From positions 1 to 64,000 of the forward strand of contig NZ_CANKXK010000003.1 in NCBI RefSeq assembly GCF_947487605.1: a stretch of DNA of 64,000 nucleotides. The letters run 5' to 3'. The notes under the pieces are model-generated. The model had not been told where the DNA came from. It did not search any database and worked only from the letters and a program-made list of their open reading frames with translations. Below are positions 8,867 to 17,738 of the stretch, piece by piece. The first letter of the stretch is position 1; each line of letters opens with the position of its first letter. Position numbers and translations under genes: made by a program. The DNA is from an uncultured Algibacter sp. (GTDB lineage Bacteria > Bacteroidota > Bacteroidia > Flavobacteriales > Flavobacteriaceae).

Positions 8867-8989
8867 CTGTCTAAAAAGTAAGTTTGATGTCATATTAAGC
8901 TTGTCGAAATATCTTTAACTTACTGATAATCAATATCGGTTTCGACAGGCTCAACCTGACAAATCAAATTATAAAGACTTTTTAGACTG
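8867..8989. repeat. MITE-like element with terminal inverted repeats
   Basis: About 123 bases bounded by GTCTAAAAAGT (8869-8879) and ACTTTTTAGAC (977-987 of the 8000s). Inside is an imperfect inverted pair around TTGTCGAAATA (about 8901) and TTTCGACAGGCTCAACCTGA (about 8940), a motif shared with other intergenic spots in the window. There is no coding capacity. A non-autonomous transposable element is inferred. Confidence 0.55.
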
Positions 8990-9018
8990 CCTCCTTTATT
9001 ATTTCGAATATATTCTGA

Positions 9019-10068
9019 TTATATAATTAACATGGCATCTCCGTAGCTATAGAATTTATAGCCTTCTTTGATTGCCTCTTCGTAAGCGCGTTTAATAAAA
9101 TCGTGCCCTGCAAATGCCGATACCATCATTAACAAGGTAGATTTTGGTGTATGAAAATTAGTAATCATACTGTTTGCGATGCTAAAATCATATGGTGGGA
9201 AAATAAATTTGTTAGTCCATCCATCTGCCTCATTTAGCATTCCGCTAGAAGACACAGCGCTTTCAATAGCTCGCATTGCAGTAGTACCAACTGCACAAAC
9301 ACGCCTTTTTTCGTTGATTCCTTTATTTATTAATTCTACAGCTTTTGCGTCTATTTTAAGCTCTTCACTATCCATTTTGTGTTTAGATAAATCTTCAACT
9401 TCTACTGGATTAAAAGTACCTAATCCAACGTGAAGTGTAACCTCAGCAAAATTAACACCCTTTATCTCTAAACGTTTCAATAAGTGTCTTGAAAAATGTA
9501 GACCTGCTGTTGGAGCAGCTACGGCACCTTCATTTTTAGCAAAAATAGTTTGATAGCGTTCCTCATCTTCTGGCTCAACCTCTCGCTTAATATATTTTGG
9601 AAGTGGCGTTTCTCCTAGTTCGGTTAACTTGCTTCTAAATTCTTTATAGGAGCCATCATATAAAAAACGTAACGTCCTTCCTCTAGAAGTGGTATTATCT
9701 ATTACCTCAGCAACTAATGTTTCGTCATCACCAAAATAGAGTTTATTGCCTATTCTTATTTTACGTGCTGGATCGACAAGTACATCCCAAAGGCGTTGCT
9801 CTTCGTTTAATTCTCTTAATAAAAAAACCTCAATTCTAGCTCCAGTTTTTTCCTTGTTACCATATAATCTTGCTGGAAAAACCTTCGTGTTATTTAATAT
9901 TAATACATCGTCTTCATTAAAATAATCGATAAGATCTTTAAATTGCTTATGCTCGATTGTTTGTTCTTTTCTATTTAAAACCATTAAACGAGATTCATCT
10001 CTATTTTCTGAAGGGTATTCTGCTAAAAGTTCATTTGGTAAATTAAAGCCAAAGTGTGATAATTTCAT
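9019..10068 (-). CDS. queA: S-adenosylmethionine:tRNA ribosyltransferase-isomerase QueA
   Basis: A 349-residue QueA, which transfers and isomerises the ribosyl group of SAM onto preQ1-tRNA to make epoxyqueuosine at wobble position 34. It shows the family opening ([20 protein letters not shown]), the central block [11 protein letters not shown] and the C-terminal segment [20 protein letters not shown]. Full length for the family; ATG start. It stands alone between the repeat-filled gap and aroA; other queuosine genes are not in the window. Confidence 0.97.
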   Translation of the reverse strand: MKLSHFGFNLPNELLAEYPSENRDESRLMVLNRKEQTIEHKQFKDLIDYFNEDDVLILNNTKVFPARLYGNKEKTGARIEVFLLRELNEEQRLWDVLVDPARKIRIGNKLYFGDDETLVAEVIDNTTSRGRTLRFLYDGSYKEFRSKLTELGETPLPKYIKREVEPEDEERYQTIFAKNEGAVAAPTAGLHFSRHLLKRLEIKGVNFAEVTLHVGLGTFNPVEVEDLSKHKMDSEELKIDAKAVELINKGINEKRRVCAVGTTAMRAIESAVSSSGMLNEADGWTNKFIFPPYDFSIANSMITNFHTPKSTLLMMVSAFAGHDFIKRAYEEAIKEGYKFYSYGDAMLII

Positions 10069-10147
10069 GTATGTGAATTTATGTGTTTTTAAGAAAGCTG
10101 CAAATATACAATCTCGACATAGGGGTTGTCAAGTAAATAGCTATTTA

Positions 10148-11371
10148 TTATTGAGTTATTTTAAACCCTAACTGCGTTAAATCTTCCCAGAATGTTGGAT
10201 AGGATTTTGATACTACCATGGATTCTTTAATAACTAGTTCTGTTTTTAAAGCCAAAGGTGCAAAAGCCATAGCCATTCTATGGTCGTGATATGTTTCTAT
10301 AGAAACACCGCTTTTTATAGTTTTGTTAGCAGATAAATGCAGGGACTCATTGGTTATTCTAACTTCACCTCCTAATTTCTCAATTTCAGTTTTAAGAGCA
10401 ACCAATCTGTCTGTTTCCTTAATTTTTAACGTATGTAACCCTGTTAAATCACAAGAAATACCTAAAGCAAAACACGTTACGGCTATTGTTTGTGCAATAT
10501 CTGGAGCATTAACTAAATTAAAAGTTTTAGGCGTATTATTTTGCTTAACCTTCTTGATGGTTATTGTATTATTATACGATGAAGTTTCTACTCCAAAATG
10601 TTTATAAATTTCGACTAAAACCGAATCACCTTGCAAAGAATTTTCCTTGTAAGAAGATAATGTAATCTCAGTGCCTACATCACTTAGGGCCACAATACTG
10701 AAAAAGTAAGATGCTGATGACCAATCGGACTCAACTACTAAGGTTTTAGTCGTTAAATTTTTAGTACTGGGTTTAACTGTTATAACGTTGTTTTTAAAAG
10801 AAGATTCAACACCAAGTTCGTCTAACAAACTCAGAGTCATTTTTATATATGGAATAGAGGTGATTACTCCTTCTAAAGTTAATTCTAACCCATTTTCTAA
10901 TTTTGATGCAATAAGTAGTAGCGATGAGATGTATTGACTACTCACATTGGCTTTTAGGGAAACTTTATTTTTGGTGATTTTTTTTCCTTTAATTTTAATT
11001 GGCGGATATCCTTCATTCTCTACATAACTAATATCTGCCCCAAGTTCTCGCAGAGCTGCTACTAAAATTTTAATAGGACGTTCTTTCATGCGATGAGAAC
11101 CGGTAAGGATAGTTTCTCTTCCTTCTTGAACAGAAAAATAACTTGTTAAGAAACGCATAGCTGTACCTGCATGGTGAATATCGACAACTTGTTCTTTTGA
11201 ATCAAGTGCCTTAGTCATGAGACAACTATCATCTGAATTTGAAACATTTTCTAAAGCGATTTCTGGATATAATGCTTTAAGTAATAACAATCGATTCGAT
11301 TCACTTTTTGAACCTGTTATTTTTATAGTTGATTGCTTATTTATTACCGACTTATGTAGTGTAAAATTCAT
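10148..11371 (-). CDS. aroA: 3-phosphoshikimate 1-carboxyvinyltransferase (EPSP synthase)
   Basis: A 407-residue EPSP synthase, the sixth step of the shikimate pathway: shikimate 3-phosphate plus phosphoenolpyruvate gives EPSP. Seen are the N-terminal substrate loop GSKSESNRLLLL, the PEP-site region HAGTAMRFLTSYF and the C-terminal DHRMAMAFAPLAL. It is slightly shorter than E. coli AroA (427). The start used is the ATG at 11371; a GTG two codons upstream also opens the frame but would begin within a few bases of the upstream terminator. It is not in the aromatic operon at 14454-18562, so it is likely expressed separately. Confidence 0.95.
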   Translation of the reverse strand: MNFTLHKSVINKQSTIKITGSKSESNRLLLLKALYPEIALENVSNSDDSCLMTKALDSKEQVVDIHHAGTAMRFLTSYFSVQEGRETILTGSHRMKERPIKILVAALRELGADISYVENEGYPPIKIKGKKITKNKVSLKANVSSQYISSLLLIASKLENGLELTLEGVITSIPYIKMTLSLLDELGVESSFKNNVITVKPSTKNLTTKTLVVESDWSSASYFFSIVALSDVGTEITLSSYKENSLQGDSVLVEIYKHFGVETSSYNNTITIKKVKQNNTPKTFNLVNAPDIAQTIAVTCFALGISCDLTGLHTLKIKETDRLVALKTEIEKLGGEVRITNESLHLSANKTIKSGVSIETYHDHRMAMAFAPLALKTELVIKESMVVSKSYPTFWEDLTQLGFKITQ

Positions 11372-11381
11372 ATTCACCTAT

Positions 11382-11409
11382 TAAAAAACGCTTCTAAAAT
11401 TAGAAGCGT
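11382..11409 (-). terminator. Rho-independent terminator after the rsgA-dtd-mazG unit
   Basis: On the minus strand ACGCTTCTA, a 4-base loop and its exact complement form a 9-bp stem (11388-11409) followed by a run of six T. It lies after the mazG-like gene and only 10 bases before the aroA ATG, so it should separate aroA from upstream transcription. Confidence 0.8.
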
Positions 11410-11425
11410 CAAAGATAGATATAAA

Positions 11426-11752
11426 TTATTTTAATTTCTGATTATTATGGTGCCTATCATGGTCGCGTTTTGCTTTTTTATCCATACGCTTATCGAAAGC
11501 TTTTTGCAAATCTACACCTGTTTGGTTTGCAAGACATAACACTACAAATAACACATCGGCTAATTCTTCTCCTAAGTCTTTGTCTTTATCGCTTTCCTTT
11601 TCGCTTTGTTCTCCATAACGCCGTGCAATAATACGTGCCACCTCACCAACTTCTTCGGTTAGTTGCGCCATATTGGTGAGTTCATTAAAATACCGAACTC
11701 CATGTTCGTTAATCCAATTGTCTACTATTTTTTGTGCGTTTTGAATGTTCAT
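11426..11752 (-). CDS. MazG-like nucleotide pyrophosphohydrolase
   Basis: A 108-residue single-domain all-alpha NTP pyrophosphatase. The Mg2+-binding pattern is visible as EEVGEVARII (about residues 32-41) and later GEELADVLFVV (about 64-74), the ExxE...ExxD arrangement of the MazG superfamily. It probably hydrolyses non-canonical or damaged nucleoside triphosphates. The ATG start lies inside the end of the upstream hydrolase gene (44-base overlap), so the two are translationally linked. A strong terminator follows its stop. Family assignment is firm; the exact substrate is unknown. Confidence 0.9.
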   Translation of the reverse strand: MNIQNAQKIVDNWINEHGVRYFNELTNMAQLTEEVGEVARIIARRYGEQSEKESDKDKDLGEELADVLFVVLCLANQTGVDLQKAFDKRMDKKAKRDHDRHHNNQKLK

Positions 11753-12251
11753 TTATTTTTAAAAAAGTTAAAATCAAAATACAAGGTAAAAGTATATATT
11801 TTATTTCACTAAATATCACCTGTAAACCCCAATCTGAAAAAAAACTTTTTATCTCTATAGGCGATACCATAATTTTTCTTAGTGGGAAGAAAACCCTATC
11901 GTTATTAAATGGAATTAAGAAACCAACACCTCTGCCTCCAGTAGTCATAGCATCCAAAATGCCGTGTGAAAGCGTTGATAGTAAAATAACTACAAACCAC
12001 AAACCATTATGCTTCTTGCCAAATGTTACCATTAAAAGAAATGCCCATAGTATGGCAAAGAGAATGGAATGTGTGAAGCCTCGATGTCCAAATGGGGCTT
12101 CGTACGGCACCCCAAGATGAAATGTCATTACATCTATATCTGGTAAAATTGATGAAATTATTGCAGCAACTAAAAGCCACTTACTATTATGCCTGTCAAG
12201 TATTTTTGAAAAAGTATAAGCAACAACACCATGTCCAAATATAGATGCCAT
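11709..12251 (-). CDS. Membrane-bound metal-dependent hydrolase (YdjM/YfhO type)
   Basis: A 180-residue integral membrane protein of the YdjM-like metal-dependent hydrolase family. It shows the histidine/aspartate motifs LPDIDVMTFH, FGHRGFTHS and HGILDAMTTGG, with about four hydrophobic segments (about 24-40, 63-80, 83-100, 150-165). These residues suggest a membrane-embedded metal site; the natural substrate is not known for most members. The ATG overlaps the dtd stop by one base (TAATG) and the 3' end overlaps the mazG-like gene by 44 bases, so it is in the middle of the rsgA-dtd-hydrolase-mazG operon. Confidence 0.85.
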   Translation of the reverse strand: MASIFGHGVVAYTFSKILDRHNSKWLLVAAIISSILPDIDVMTFHLGVPYEAPFGHRGFTHSILFAILWAFLLMVTFGKKHNGLWFVVILLSTLSHGILDAMTTGGRGVGFLIPFNNDRVFFPLRKIMVSPIEIKSFFSDWGLQVIFSEIKYILLPCILILTFLKINEHSKRTKNSRQLD

Positions 12252-12703
12252 TATTCTCTATTTTTCGAATCTATAATTATAGTTACTGGACCATCATTTA
12301 TTAGCTCTACTTTCATGTCTGCTCCAAAGGTTCCTGTTTGAATTTTTTTATCTAAATCCACTTCTAACTGATTAATAAATCTTTCATAAATTGGAATAGA
12401 AATCTCTGGTTTTGCAGCTTTTATATAACTTGGACGATTGCCTTTTTTTGTTGATGCATGCAAGGTAAATTGGCTAACAGCAATTACATTACCATTTACA
12501 TCTTTTACAGAACGATTCATAACCCCATCTGCATCATTGAAAACGCGTAAATTAGCTATTTTATTAGTCAACCATTTTACGTCTTCTTGGGTATCTTCTT
12601 CAATAATACCTACTAATATTAATAATCCACTATCTATCGAGGCTACAACATTACCTTCAATTGCCACACTAGCTTTAGATACTCTTTGTATTACAACTCT
12701 CAT
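12251..12703 (-). CDS. dtd: D-aminoacyl-tRNA deacylase
   Basis: A 150-residue DTD that hydrolyses D-aminoacyl-tRNAs (and glycyl-tRNA-Ala), a translation proofreading enzyme. It shows the MRVVIQRV start, the SQFTLHAST active-site motif and the NDGPVT motif that carries the cross-subunit Gly-cisPro dipeptide. Length is normal. The ATG abuts the rsgA stop directly, and its own stop overlaps the next ATG by one base, so it is tightly packed in an operon. Confidence 0.96.
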   Translation of the reverse strand: MRVVIQRVSKASVAIEGNVVASIDSGLLILVGIIEEDTQEDVKWLTNKIANLRVFNDADGVMNRSVKDVNGNVIAVSQFTLHASTKKGNRPSYIKAAKPEISIPIYERFINQLEVDLDKKIQTGTFGADMKVELINDGPVTIIIDSKNRE

Positions 12704-13654
12704 TTAATCTTCGTCCCAATTATCGGTTCTGTAATGCTCATCTTCTCCTTCAATAATCTGTAAATAACTTCTATATCTTGAAAAGGCTATTTCATTATTA
12801 TCGAGAGCCTGTTTAACTGCACATTTTGGCTCCTGAAGATGTAAACAATTATTGAATTTACAATCTTGTTTTAAAGTGAAGAATTCAGGAAAATAATCCC
12901 CAATTTCTTCTTTATCCATATCTACAACTCCGAAACCTTTTATTCCTGGGGTATCAATTATCTTAGCTCCAAAACTTAAATCGAACATTTCTGCAAATGT
13001 TGTAGTATGCTGCCCTTGCATGTGCAACTGCGATATTTCTTTCGTTTTTAAATTTAGTTCGGGTTCAATAGCATTAACCAATGTTGATTTGCCAACTCCC
13101 GAATGACCAGAAAACATACTAACTTTATCAAGCATTAAAGACTTTACTTTATCGACATTCTTACCTGTTTTAGCAGATACCCCAATGCATTCATAGCCAA
13201 TTTTTCTATAAGTATGTGCTAAAAATTTAACCTCATTAAGAGCCTCATCATCATAAGTGTCGATTTTATTAAAAAGCAATATTGTTTTTATAGAATATGC
13301 CTGAGCAGTTACTAAAAAACGATCAATAAAACTCGTTAATGTTGGTGGATTGTTTATAGTAATCATTAAAAACACCTGATCTATATTCGCTGATATAATA
13401 TGCGTTTGCTTAGAAAGGTTTACAGATTTTCTAACTATATAATTTTTTCTATCATGAATATTATGGATAATACCTGTTACTGTATTATTATCCTTTTCCA
13501 ATTCAAAATCTACAATATCTCCAACCGAAATTGGGTTCGTGCTTTTAATTCCTTTAATACGGAATTTCCCTTTTATACGGCATTCGTAGGCCTCTCCTAA
13601 TTGGGTTTTAACTGTGTACCAGCTTCCTGTAGATTTGTAAACGCGTCCTGTCAT
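12704..13654 (-). CDS. rsgA: Ribosome small-subunit-dependent GTPase A
   Basis: A 316-residue circularly permuted GTPase that checks late 30S maturation. Domain order: OB-fold (about 1-85), GTPase with motifs in permuted order G4 FNKID, G5-like VSAKTGKN, G1 GHSGVGKST and G3 DTPGI, then a zinc-binding tail with CKFNNCLHLQEPKC. First gene of the minus-strand unit rsgA-dtd-hydrolase-mazG. Its promoter must lie in the 87-base gap shared with the divergent secreted-protein gene at 13742. Confidence 0.97.
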   Translation of the reverse strand: MTGRVYKSTGSWYTVKTQLGEAYECRIKGKFRIKGIKSTNPISVGDIVDFELEKDNNTVTGIIHNIHDRKNYIVRKSVNLSKQTHIISANIDQVFLMITINNPPTLTSFIDRFLVTAQAYSIKTILLFNKIDTYDDEALNEVKFLAHTYRKIGYECIGVSAKTGKNVDKVKSLMLDKVSMFSGHSGVGKSTLVNAIEPELNLKTKEISQLHMQGQHTTTFAEMFDLSFGAKIIDTPGIKGFGVVDMDKEEIGDYFPEFFTLKQDCKFNNCLHLQEPKCAVKQALDNNEIAFSRYRSYLQIIEGEDEHYRTDNWDED

Positions 13655-13741
13655 ATATTCTTCAAAAGTAAATTAAAATAACAATTATTATTGTAAGAAT
13701 TCATTTATATTAGCTTCTTAAATTCAAAAATCAACAACAAC

Positions 13742-14392
13742 ATGAAAAAATTATTATTCCCAATTCTATTTGTTACTTTTTTATTCAAAGTTCAAGCTCA
13801 AACTAACCTCTATGAAAACCCTGAATTTGATGAAATTGCAAAGTCTCATAAAATAATTGCTGTGGTTCCTTTTAAAACTCAAGTAAAGCTAAGACCTAAG
13901 CAAATGAAAGATATGGATGACGAAAAATTGTACAGACTAGAAAAAGCTGAAGGCGAAGGTATACAAACCGCTATGTACTCATGGTTTTTAAAAAGAAAAA
14001 AACGTGGAAAATTGAAAAACTTAGAAGTACAAGACCCAAAAGTAACTACCGCTTTACTCAAAAGAAAAAATATTAACTATGATAATATAACTGATTTTAC
14101 ACCTCAAGAGTTAGCAAAATTACTTGAAGTTGATGCTGTAATTTCAGGAGAATTTGAAACTAACAAACCAATGTCTGAAGGCGCATCTGTTGCTTTAGGC
14201 TTGGTATTAGGTTTCTGGGGTAGTACAAATAGTGCTATTGTAAATATGAGTGTTCATAATGCTGAAGATGGTGTTTTATTATGGAATTACAATAAAAAAG
14301 TGAGAGGTAGCATTGGAAGTTCTCCAGAAGATTTAATAAATGTTTTAATGCGAAAAGCATCAAGAAGGTTAGCTTACACAAAAAATGACTAA
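13742..14392 (+). CDS. Secreted CsgG-like / GNA1162-like protein of unknown function
   Basis: A 216-residue exported protein. Residues 1-19 are a signal peptide ending in VQAQ. The mature protein opens with a strand HKIIAVVPFKTQVKLRP, contains a segment reading ELAKLLEVDAVISGEFETNK and a Gly-rich, hydrophobic LGLVLGFWGSTNSAIVNMSVHNAEDG, a layout like the nucleotide-free fold of CsgG/TolB-N-related envelope lipoproteins, though it lacks a lipobox. The assignment is by pattern only. Single gene on the plus strand, closed by a bidirectional terminator. Confidence 0.65.
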   Translation: MKKLLFPILFVTFLFKVQAQTNLYENPEFDEIAKSHKIIAVVPFKTQVKLRPKQMKDMDDEKLYRLEKAEGEGIQTAMYSWFLKRKKRGKLKNLEVQDPKVTTALLKRKNINYDNITDFTPQELAKLLEVDAVISGEFETNKPMSEGASVALGLVLGFWGSTNSAIVNMSVHNAEDGVLLWNYNKKVRGSIGSSPEDLINVLMRKASRRLAYTKND

Positions 14393-14403
14393 TTATAAAC
14401 AAT

Positions 14404-14433
14404 AAAAATGCCTCGTTTTAGCGAGGCATTTTT
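14404..14433. terminator. Bidirectional rho-independent terminator
   Basis: AAAAATGCCTCG and CGAGGCATTTTT form a 12-bp stem around a 6-base loop, with A-run and T-run on opposite sides. It lies between the convergent secreted-protein gene and the aromatic operon and can serve both. Confidence 0.9.
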
Positions 14434-14453
14434 ATATTATATTATAAAGTAAA

Positions 14454-15536
14454 TTACCCGTTAATCACTTTTTCTTGATGATTAATTGATTCTTGATGAA
14501 CCGCCTTAAACATTCTTAAAATAAACTCTTCACTTAAACCGTGTTGTTCACCTTCCAAAACCATTTTACCTAAAATCTCATTCCAACGTTTAGATTGTAA
14601 AACAGCAACATTTTTAGTTTTCTTAAGTGCTCCAATACCATCAGCAGCTTTCATACGCTTGCCTAATAATTCTATTATCTGATTATCAACTACATCAATT
14701 TGAGCTCTTAAAGTATTTAAAGTTTTATTGTAATCCTCTTCTGTACTACCTGTTTTTTTTATTTTTAAATCTTTCATAATTTGAACTAAAGTGGCTGGTG
14801 TTACTTGTTGTGCAGCATCACTCCAGGCATTATCTGGATCATAATGCGTTTCAATCATCAAGCCATCAAAATTTAAATCTAAAGCTTCTTGAGACACTTC
14901 CATTATCATATCTCTCTTACCTGTAATATGCGACGGATCGTTAATTAAAGGAATATCTGGAAATCTATTTTGAAACTCAATAGCCAATTGCCACTCTGGA
15001 ATATTACGATATTTTGTTTTTTGATACGTAGAAAATCCTCTATGAATCGCCCCTATATTTTTAACACCAGAACTATAAATACGTTCAATACCACCTAACC
15101 ACAATGCTAAATCTGGGTTAACAGGATTTTTTATTAAAACAGGTTTATCCGTACCTTTTAAAGCATCTGCAATTTCTTGCATGATAAACGGAGACACAGT
15201 AGAGCGTGCACCAATCCATAATAAATCCACATCGTGTTCTAAAGCCAATTTTACATGTGCTGCATTGGCAACCTCTGTACAAACCTTCATTCCAGTTTCT
15301 GCTTTTACTTTCTGAAGCCATTTTAAACCTAATGCTCCAACACCCTCAAACATACCTGGACGTGTTCTAGGTTTCCAGATACCCGCTCTAAAGTAGCTTA
15401 CATCTGTATCTTTCAATTCGTGAGCAATTTTCAATACTTGCTCTTCCGTTTCTGCGCTACACGGACCTGCAATTACTAGTGGATGACTTAAGTTTAAATC
15501 ATCTAACCAGGTTCTCATTTTTTTTGTGTTTTCCAT
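14454..15536 (-). CDS. Bifunctional DAHP synthase / chorismate mutase
   Basis: A 360-residue fusion. Residues about 1-262 form a 3-deoxy-7-phosphoheptulonate synthase of the I-beta (AroA(G)-like, KDO8P-synthase-like) type, with the PEP-site block VIAGPCSAETEEQ and the metal-site residues in GARSTVSPF and NDPSHITG. Residues about 265-360 are an AroQ-class chorismate mutase (LRAQIDVVDNQIIELLGKRM). The enzyme thus has the entry step of the shikimate pathway and the branch step to prephenate in one chain; in this class the mutase domain commonly mediates prephenate feedback on the synthase. Last gene of the pheA attenuator-controlled operon, 203 bases after tyrA with an A repeat in the gap. Confidence 0.95.
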   Translation of the reverse strand: MENTKKMRTWLDDLNLSHPLVIAGPCSAETEEQVLKIAHELKDTDVSYFRAGIWKPRTRPGMFEGVGALGLKWLQKVKAETGMKVCTEVANAAHVKLALEHDVDLLWIGARSTVSPFIMQEIADALKGTDKPVLIKNPVNPDLALWLGGIERIYSSGVKNIGAIHRGFSTYQKTKYRNIPEWQLAIEFQNRFPDIPLINDPSHITGKRDMIMEVSQEALDLNFDGLMIETHYDPDNAWSDAAQQVTPATLVQIMKDLKIKKTGSTEEDYNKTLNTLRAQIDVVDNQIIELLGKRMKAADGIGALKKTKNVAVLQSKRWNEILGKMVLEGEQHGLSEEFILRMFKAVHQESINHQEKVING

Positions 15537-15607
15537 TTTTACTTAATATTTAGCTGCTTAGGCTATTTCGTTTACTATTTATTTTATACTATTTTATTCT
15601 CTTTTTT

Positions 15608-15691
15608 TGGCGTTACCCTAAAGGGTCGGGCTTTACGCTACAAGTCCTCGCTCCTTCGTCGCTGTGGGCTTTCCTCTGCAATCCCTAACGC
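15608..15691 (+). repeat. A-family dispersed repeat, copy 2
   Basis: Starts GGCGTTACCC, then GGTCGGGCTTTACGCTAC, AAGTCCTCGC, GCTGTGGGCTTTCC and ends CAATCCCTAACGC. It lies between tyrA and the DAHP synthase gene, antisense to their transcription. The two GGGCTTT blocks are an internal direct repeat. Confidence 0.85.
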
Positions 15692-15739
15692 GGGCATATC
15701 AGCCAATTTCAATTTTCTAACCCCTAAATTCAGACCCTT

Positions 15740-16591
15740 CTATATAATACCGTTAAGTATATCCTTAATATGATTTGTGTTTTTCATCTCATCAAAAATT
15801 GCCTCAAAATTATCATCCTTCATCAATTTCTTAAAATGAGTGAGGTTATTTATATACTCTTCTAACGTTTCAATAACATTAGTCTTATTCTGTTTAAAAA
15901 TAGGCGTCCACATTTCTGGCGAACTTTTAGCCAAACGTACCGTAGATGCAAATCCACTTCCCGCCATATCAAAAATATCACGTTCGTTCTTCTCCTTATC
16001 AATCACCGTTTTTCCTAACATAAACGCACTTATATGAGATAAATGAGAAACATAAGCAATATGCTTATCATGCTCTTTCGGATTCATATAACGTATACGC
16101 ATTCCAATATCTGTAAATAACTTCAACGCTTTTTCCTGGAGCTTAAACGTTGTTTTTTCAACCTCACAAACAATATTTGTTTTTCCAACAAATAAGCCTT
16201 CAATAGCTGCCGTTGGTCCAGAATGTTCTGTACCTGCAATAGGATGCATTGCTAAAAAATTTCTTCGCTTCGGATGGTTTTCAACCACCTTACAAATAGC
16301 TTCTTTAGTTGAACCCGCATCAACTACCAAACCTGTATCAGATATTTTATCTAAAATAGTTGGTAATAATTTTACCGTAGCATCTACAGGAATAGAAATA
16401 ATAACCAAATCTGCATGTGCTATATCATCGAGCGTTGCTTTTTTGTCAATTAAATTTAACTCCAAAGCGGTATTAAGTGTCGTCTCTTTTCTACTAATAC
16501 CATGAATAATCACATCTGGATTATGCTTCTTAATATCAATAGCAAGACTACCTCCTATTAAACCGACTCCTATGGCGTATATATTTTTCAT
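15740..16591 (-). CDS. tyrA: Prephenate dehydrogenase
   Basis: A 283-residue NAD(P)-dependent prephenate dehydrogenase, converting prephenate to 4-hydroxyphenylpyruvate for tyrosine. It opens with a Rossmann motif (GVGLIGGSLAID), and shows the active-site histidines in MHPIAGTEHSGP and HIAYVSHLSHI. No ACT domain is attached, so feedback is unlikely to act through this protein's C-terminus. One base separates it from the upstream aminotransferase gene, consistent with coupled translation in the pheA operon. Confidence 0.95.
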   Translation of the reverse strand: MKNIYAIGVGLIGGSLAIDIKKHNPDVIIHGISRKETTLNTALELNLIDKKATLDDIAHADLVIISIPVDATVKLLPTILDKISDTGLVVDAGSTKEAICKVVENHPKRRNFLAMHPIAGTEHSGPTAAIEGLFVGKTNIVCEVEKTTFKLQEKALKLFTDIGMRIRYMNPKEHDKHIAYVSHLSHISAFMLGKTVIDKEKNERDIFDMAGSGFASTVRLAKSSPEMWTPIFKQNKTNVIETLEEYINNLTHFKKLMKDDNFEAIFDEMKNTNHIKDILNGII

Positions 16592-16592
16592 C

Positions 16593-17738
16593 TTATTTAA
16601 CTCGCGCTATGGCTTCTTCTAATGCTTCTGTTGAAGCACATAAAGAAAACCTTATATATCCTTCTCCTTTAGTTCCAAAAATAGTCCCTGGTGTTATAAA
16701 AATATGATTCTCCTTTAATACCAAATCTATAAACTCTTCAGATTTTAAATATGCTGGTAACTTTGCCCAAACAAAAAGTCCTGAAGCTTCCTTATCATAA
16801 GTACAATTAAGTGCATCGGCTAACTTCCAAACTAAATCGCGACGTTGATAATAAACACTATTTAAAGTACTAAACCACATACTTGAACATTTTAATGCTT
16901 CAATTGCTCCTTTTTGAATTCCGTAAAACATTCCAGAATCCATGTTACTTTTCACCTTTAAAATATTATTAATATGTTTATTATCTCCAACTACCATACC
17001 TACACGCCAGCCAGCCATATTAAATGTTTTGCTTAATGAATTTAATTCTAAGCAAACTTCTTTGGCACCATCAACACTTAAAATACTTGTCGGATTATTA
17101 TTAAGAATAAAACTATATGGGTTGTCATTAACAATTAAAATCTCATGTTTTTTAGCAAAAGCAACCAACTCTTCAAATAAATATTTAGATGGTTTTGCCC
17201 CTGTAGGCATATGAGGGTAATTAACCCACATGAGTTTCACTTTAGACAAATCTAATTGTTCCAAGGCTTTAAAATCTGGCAACCAATTATTTGCTTCGTC
17301 CAACTCGTAAAACACTGGTGTTGCTTCTACTAATTTGGTAACAGATTGATAGGTTGGATATCCAGGATTAGGTATTAACACTTCGTCAACTTTATTAAGA
17401 TACGCCATAGAAATGTGCATAATCCCTTCCTTACTCCCCATTAATGGTAAAACTTCGGTGTTTGCACTTAGGTTAACATCATAATGTTCTTTATAAAAAC
17501 CAACAATAGCTTGCCTTAATTCTGGAAGACCTTGATAACTCTGGTATTTATGGGCATTCTTATCGAACAAACTATTAGAAATAGCATCCACAACCTTTTT
17601 TGGTGGCTGCATATCTGGGCTTCCAATACCTAAATTAATAATAGGCTTACCACTTGCTATAAGCAGATTTACTTCTCTTAATTTTTTAGAGAAGTAATAC
17701 TCTTCAACGGTACGCAATCTGTCGGCTACTTGAATCAT
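16593..17738 (-). CDS. Class I/II PLP-dependent aminotransferase (probable aromatic)
   Basis: A 381-residue fold-type I aminotransferase. The PLP lysine is in NSLSKTFNMAGWRVG; other landmarks are NLGIGSPD, the NYPHMPTGA loop and the C-terminal arginine in YIRFSLCAS. Placed between prephenate dehydratase and prephenate dehydrogenase, it most likely transaminates phenylpyruvate and 4-hydroxyphenylpyruvate to Phe and Tyr, or prephenate to arogenate; sequence alone does not separate these or exclude an aspartate/LL-DAP type substrate. The ATG overlaps the pheA TGA by 4 bases (ATGA). Confidence 0.88.
   Translation of the reverse strand: MIQVADRLRTVEEYYFSKKLREVNLLIASGKPIINLGIGSPDMQPPKKVVDAISNSLFDKNAHKYQSYQGLPELRQAIVGFYKEHYDVNLSANTEVLPLMGSKEGIMHISMAYLNKVDEVLIPNPGYPTYQSVTKLVEATPVFYELDEANNWLPDFKALEQLDLSKVKLMWVNYPHMPTGAKPSKYLFEELVAFAKKHEILIVNDNPYSFILNNNPTSILSVDGAKEVCLELNSLSKTFNMAGWRVGMVVGDNKHINNILKVKSNMDSGMFYGIQKGAIEALKCSSMWFSTLNSVYYQRRDLVWKLADALNCTYDKEASGLFVWAKLPAYLKSEEFIDLVLKENHIFITPGTIFGTKGEGYIRFSLCASTEALEEAIARVK

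Larger units (their letters stand above)
8545..9018. other. Repeat-filled intergenic region between queA and rlmN
   Basis: 474 bases with no coding potential. It contains a reversed, diverged copy of the A repeat (8753-8849), a strong hairpin (8819-8840) and a MITE-like element (8867-8989), annotated separately. The rest (about 8545-8750) shows nothing recognisable apart from a G-run near 8701. Confidence 0.7.
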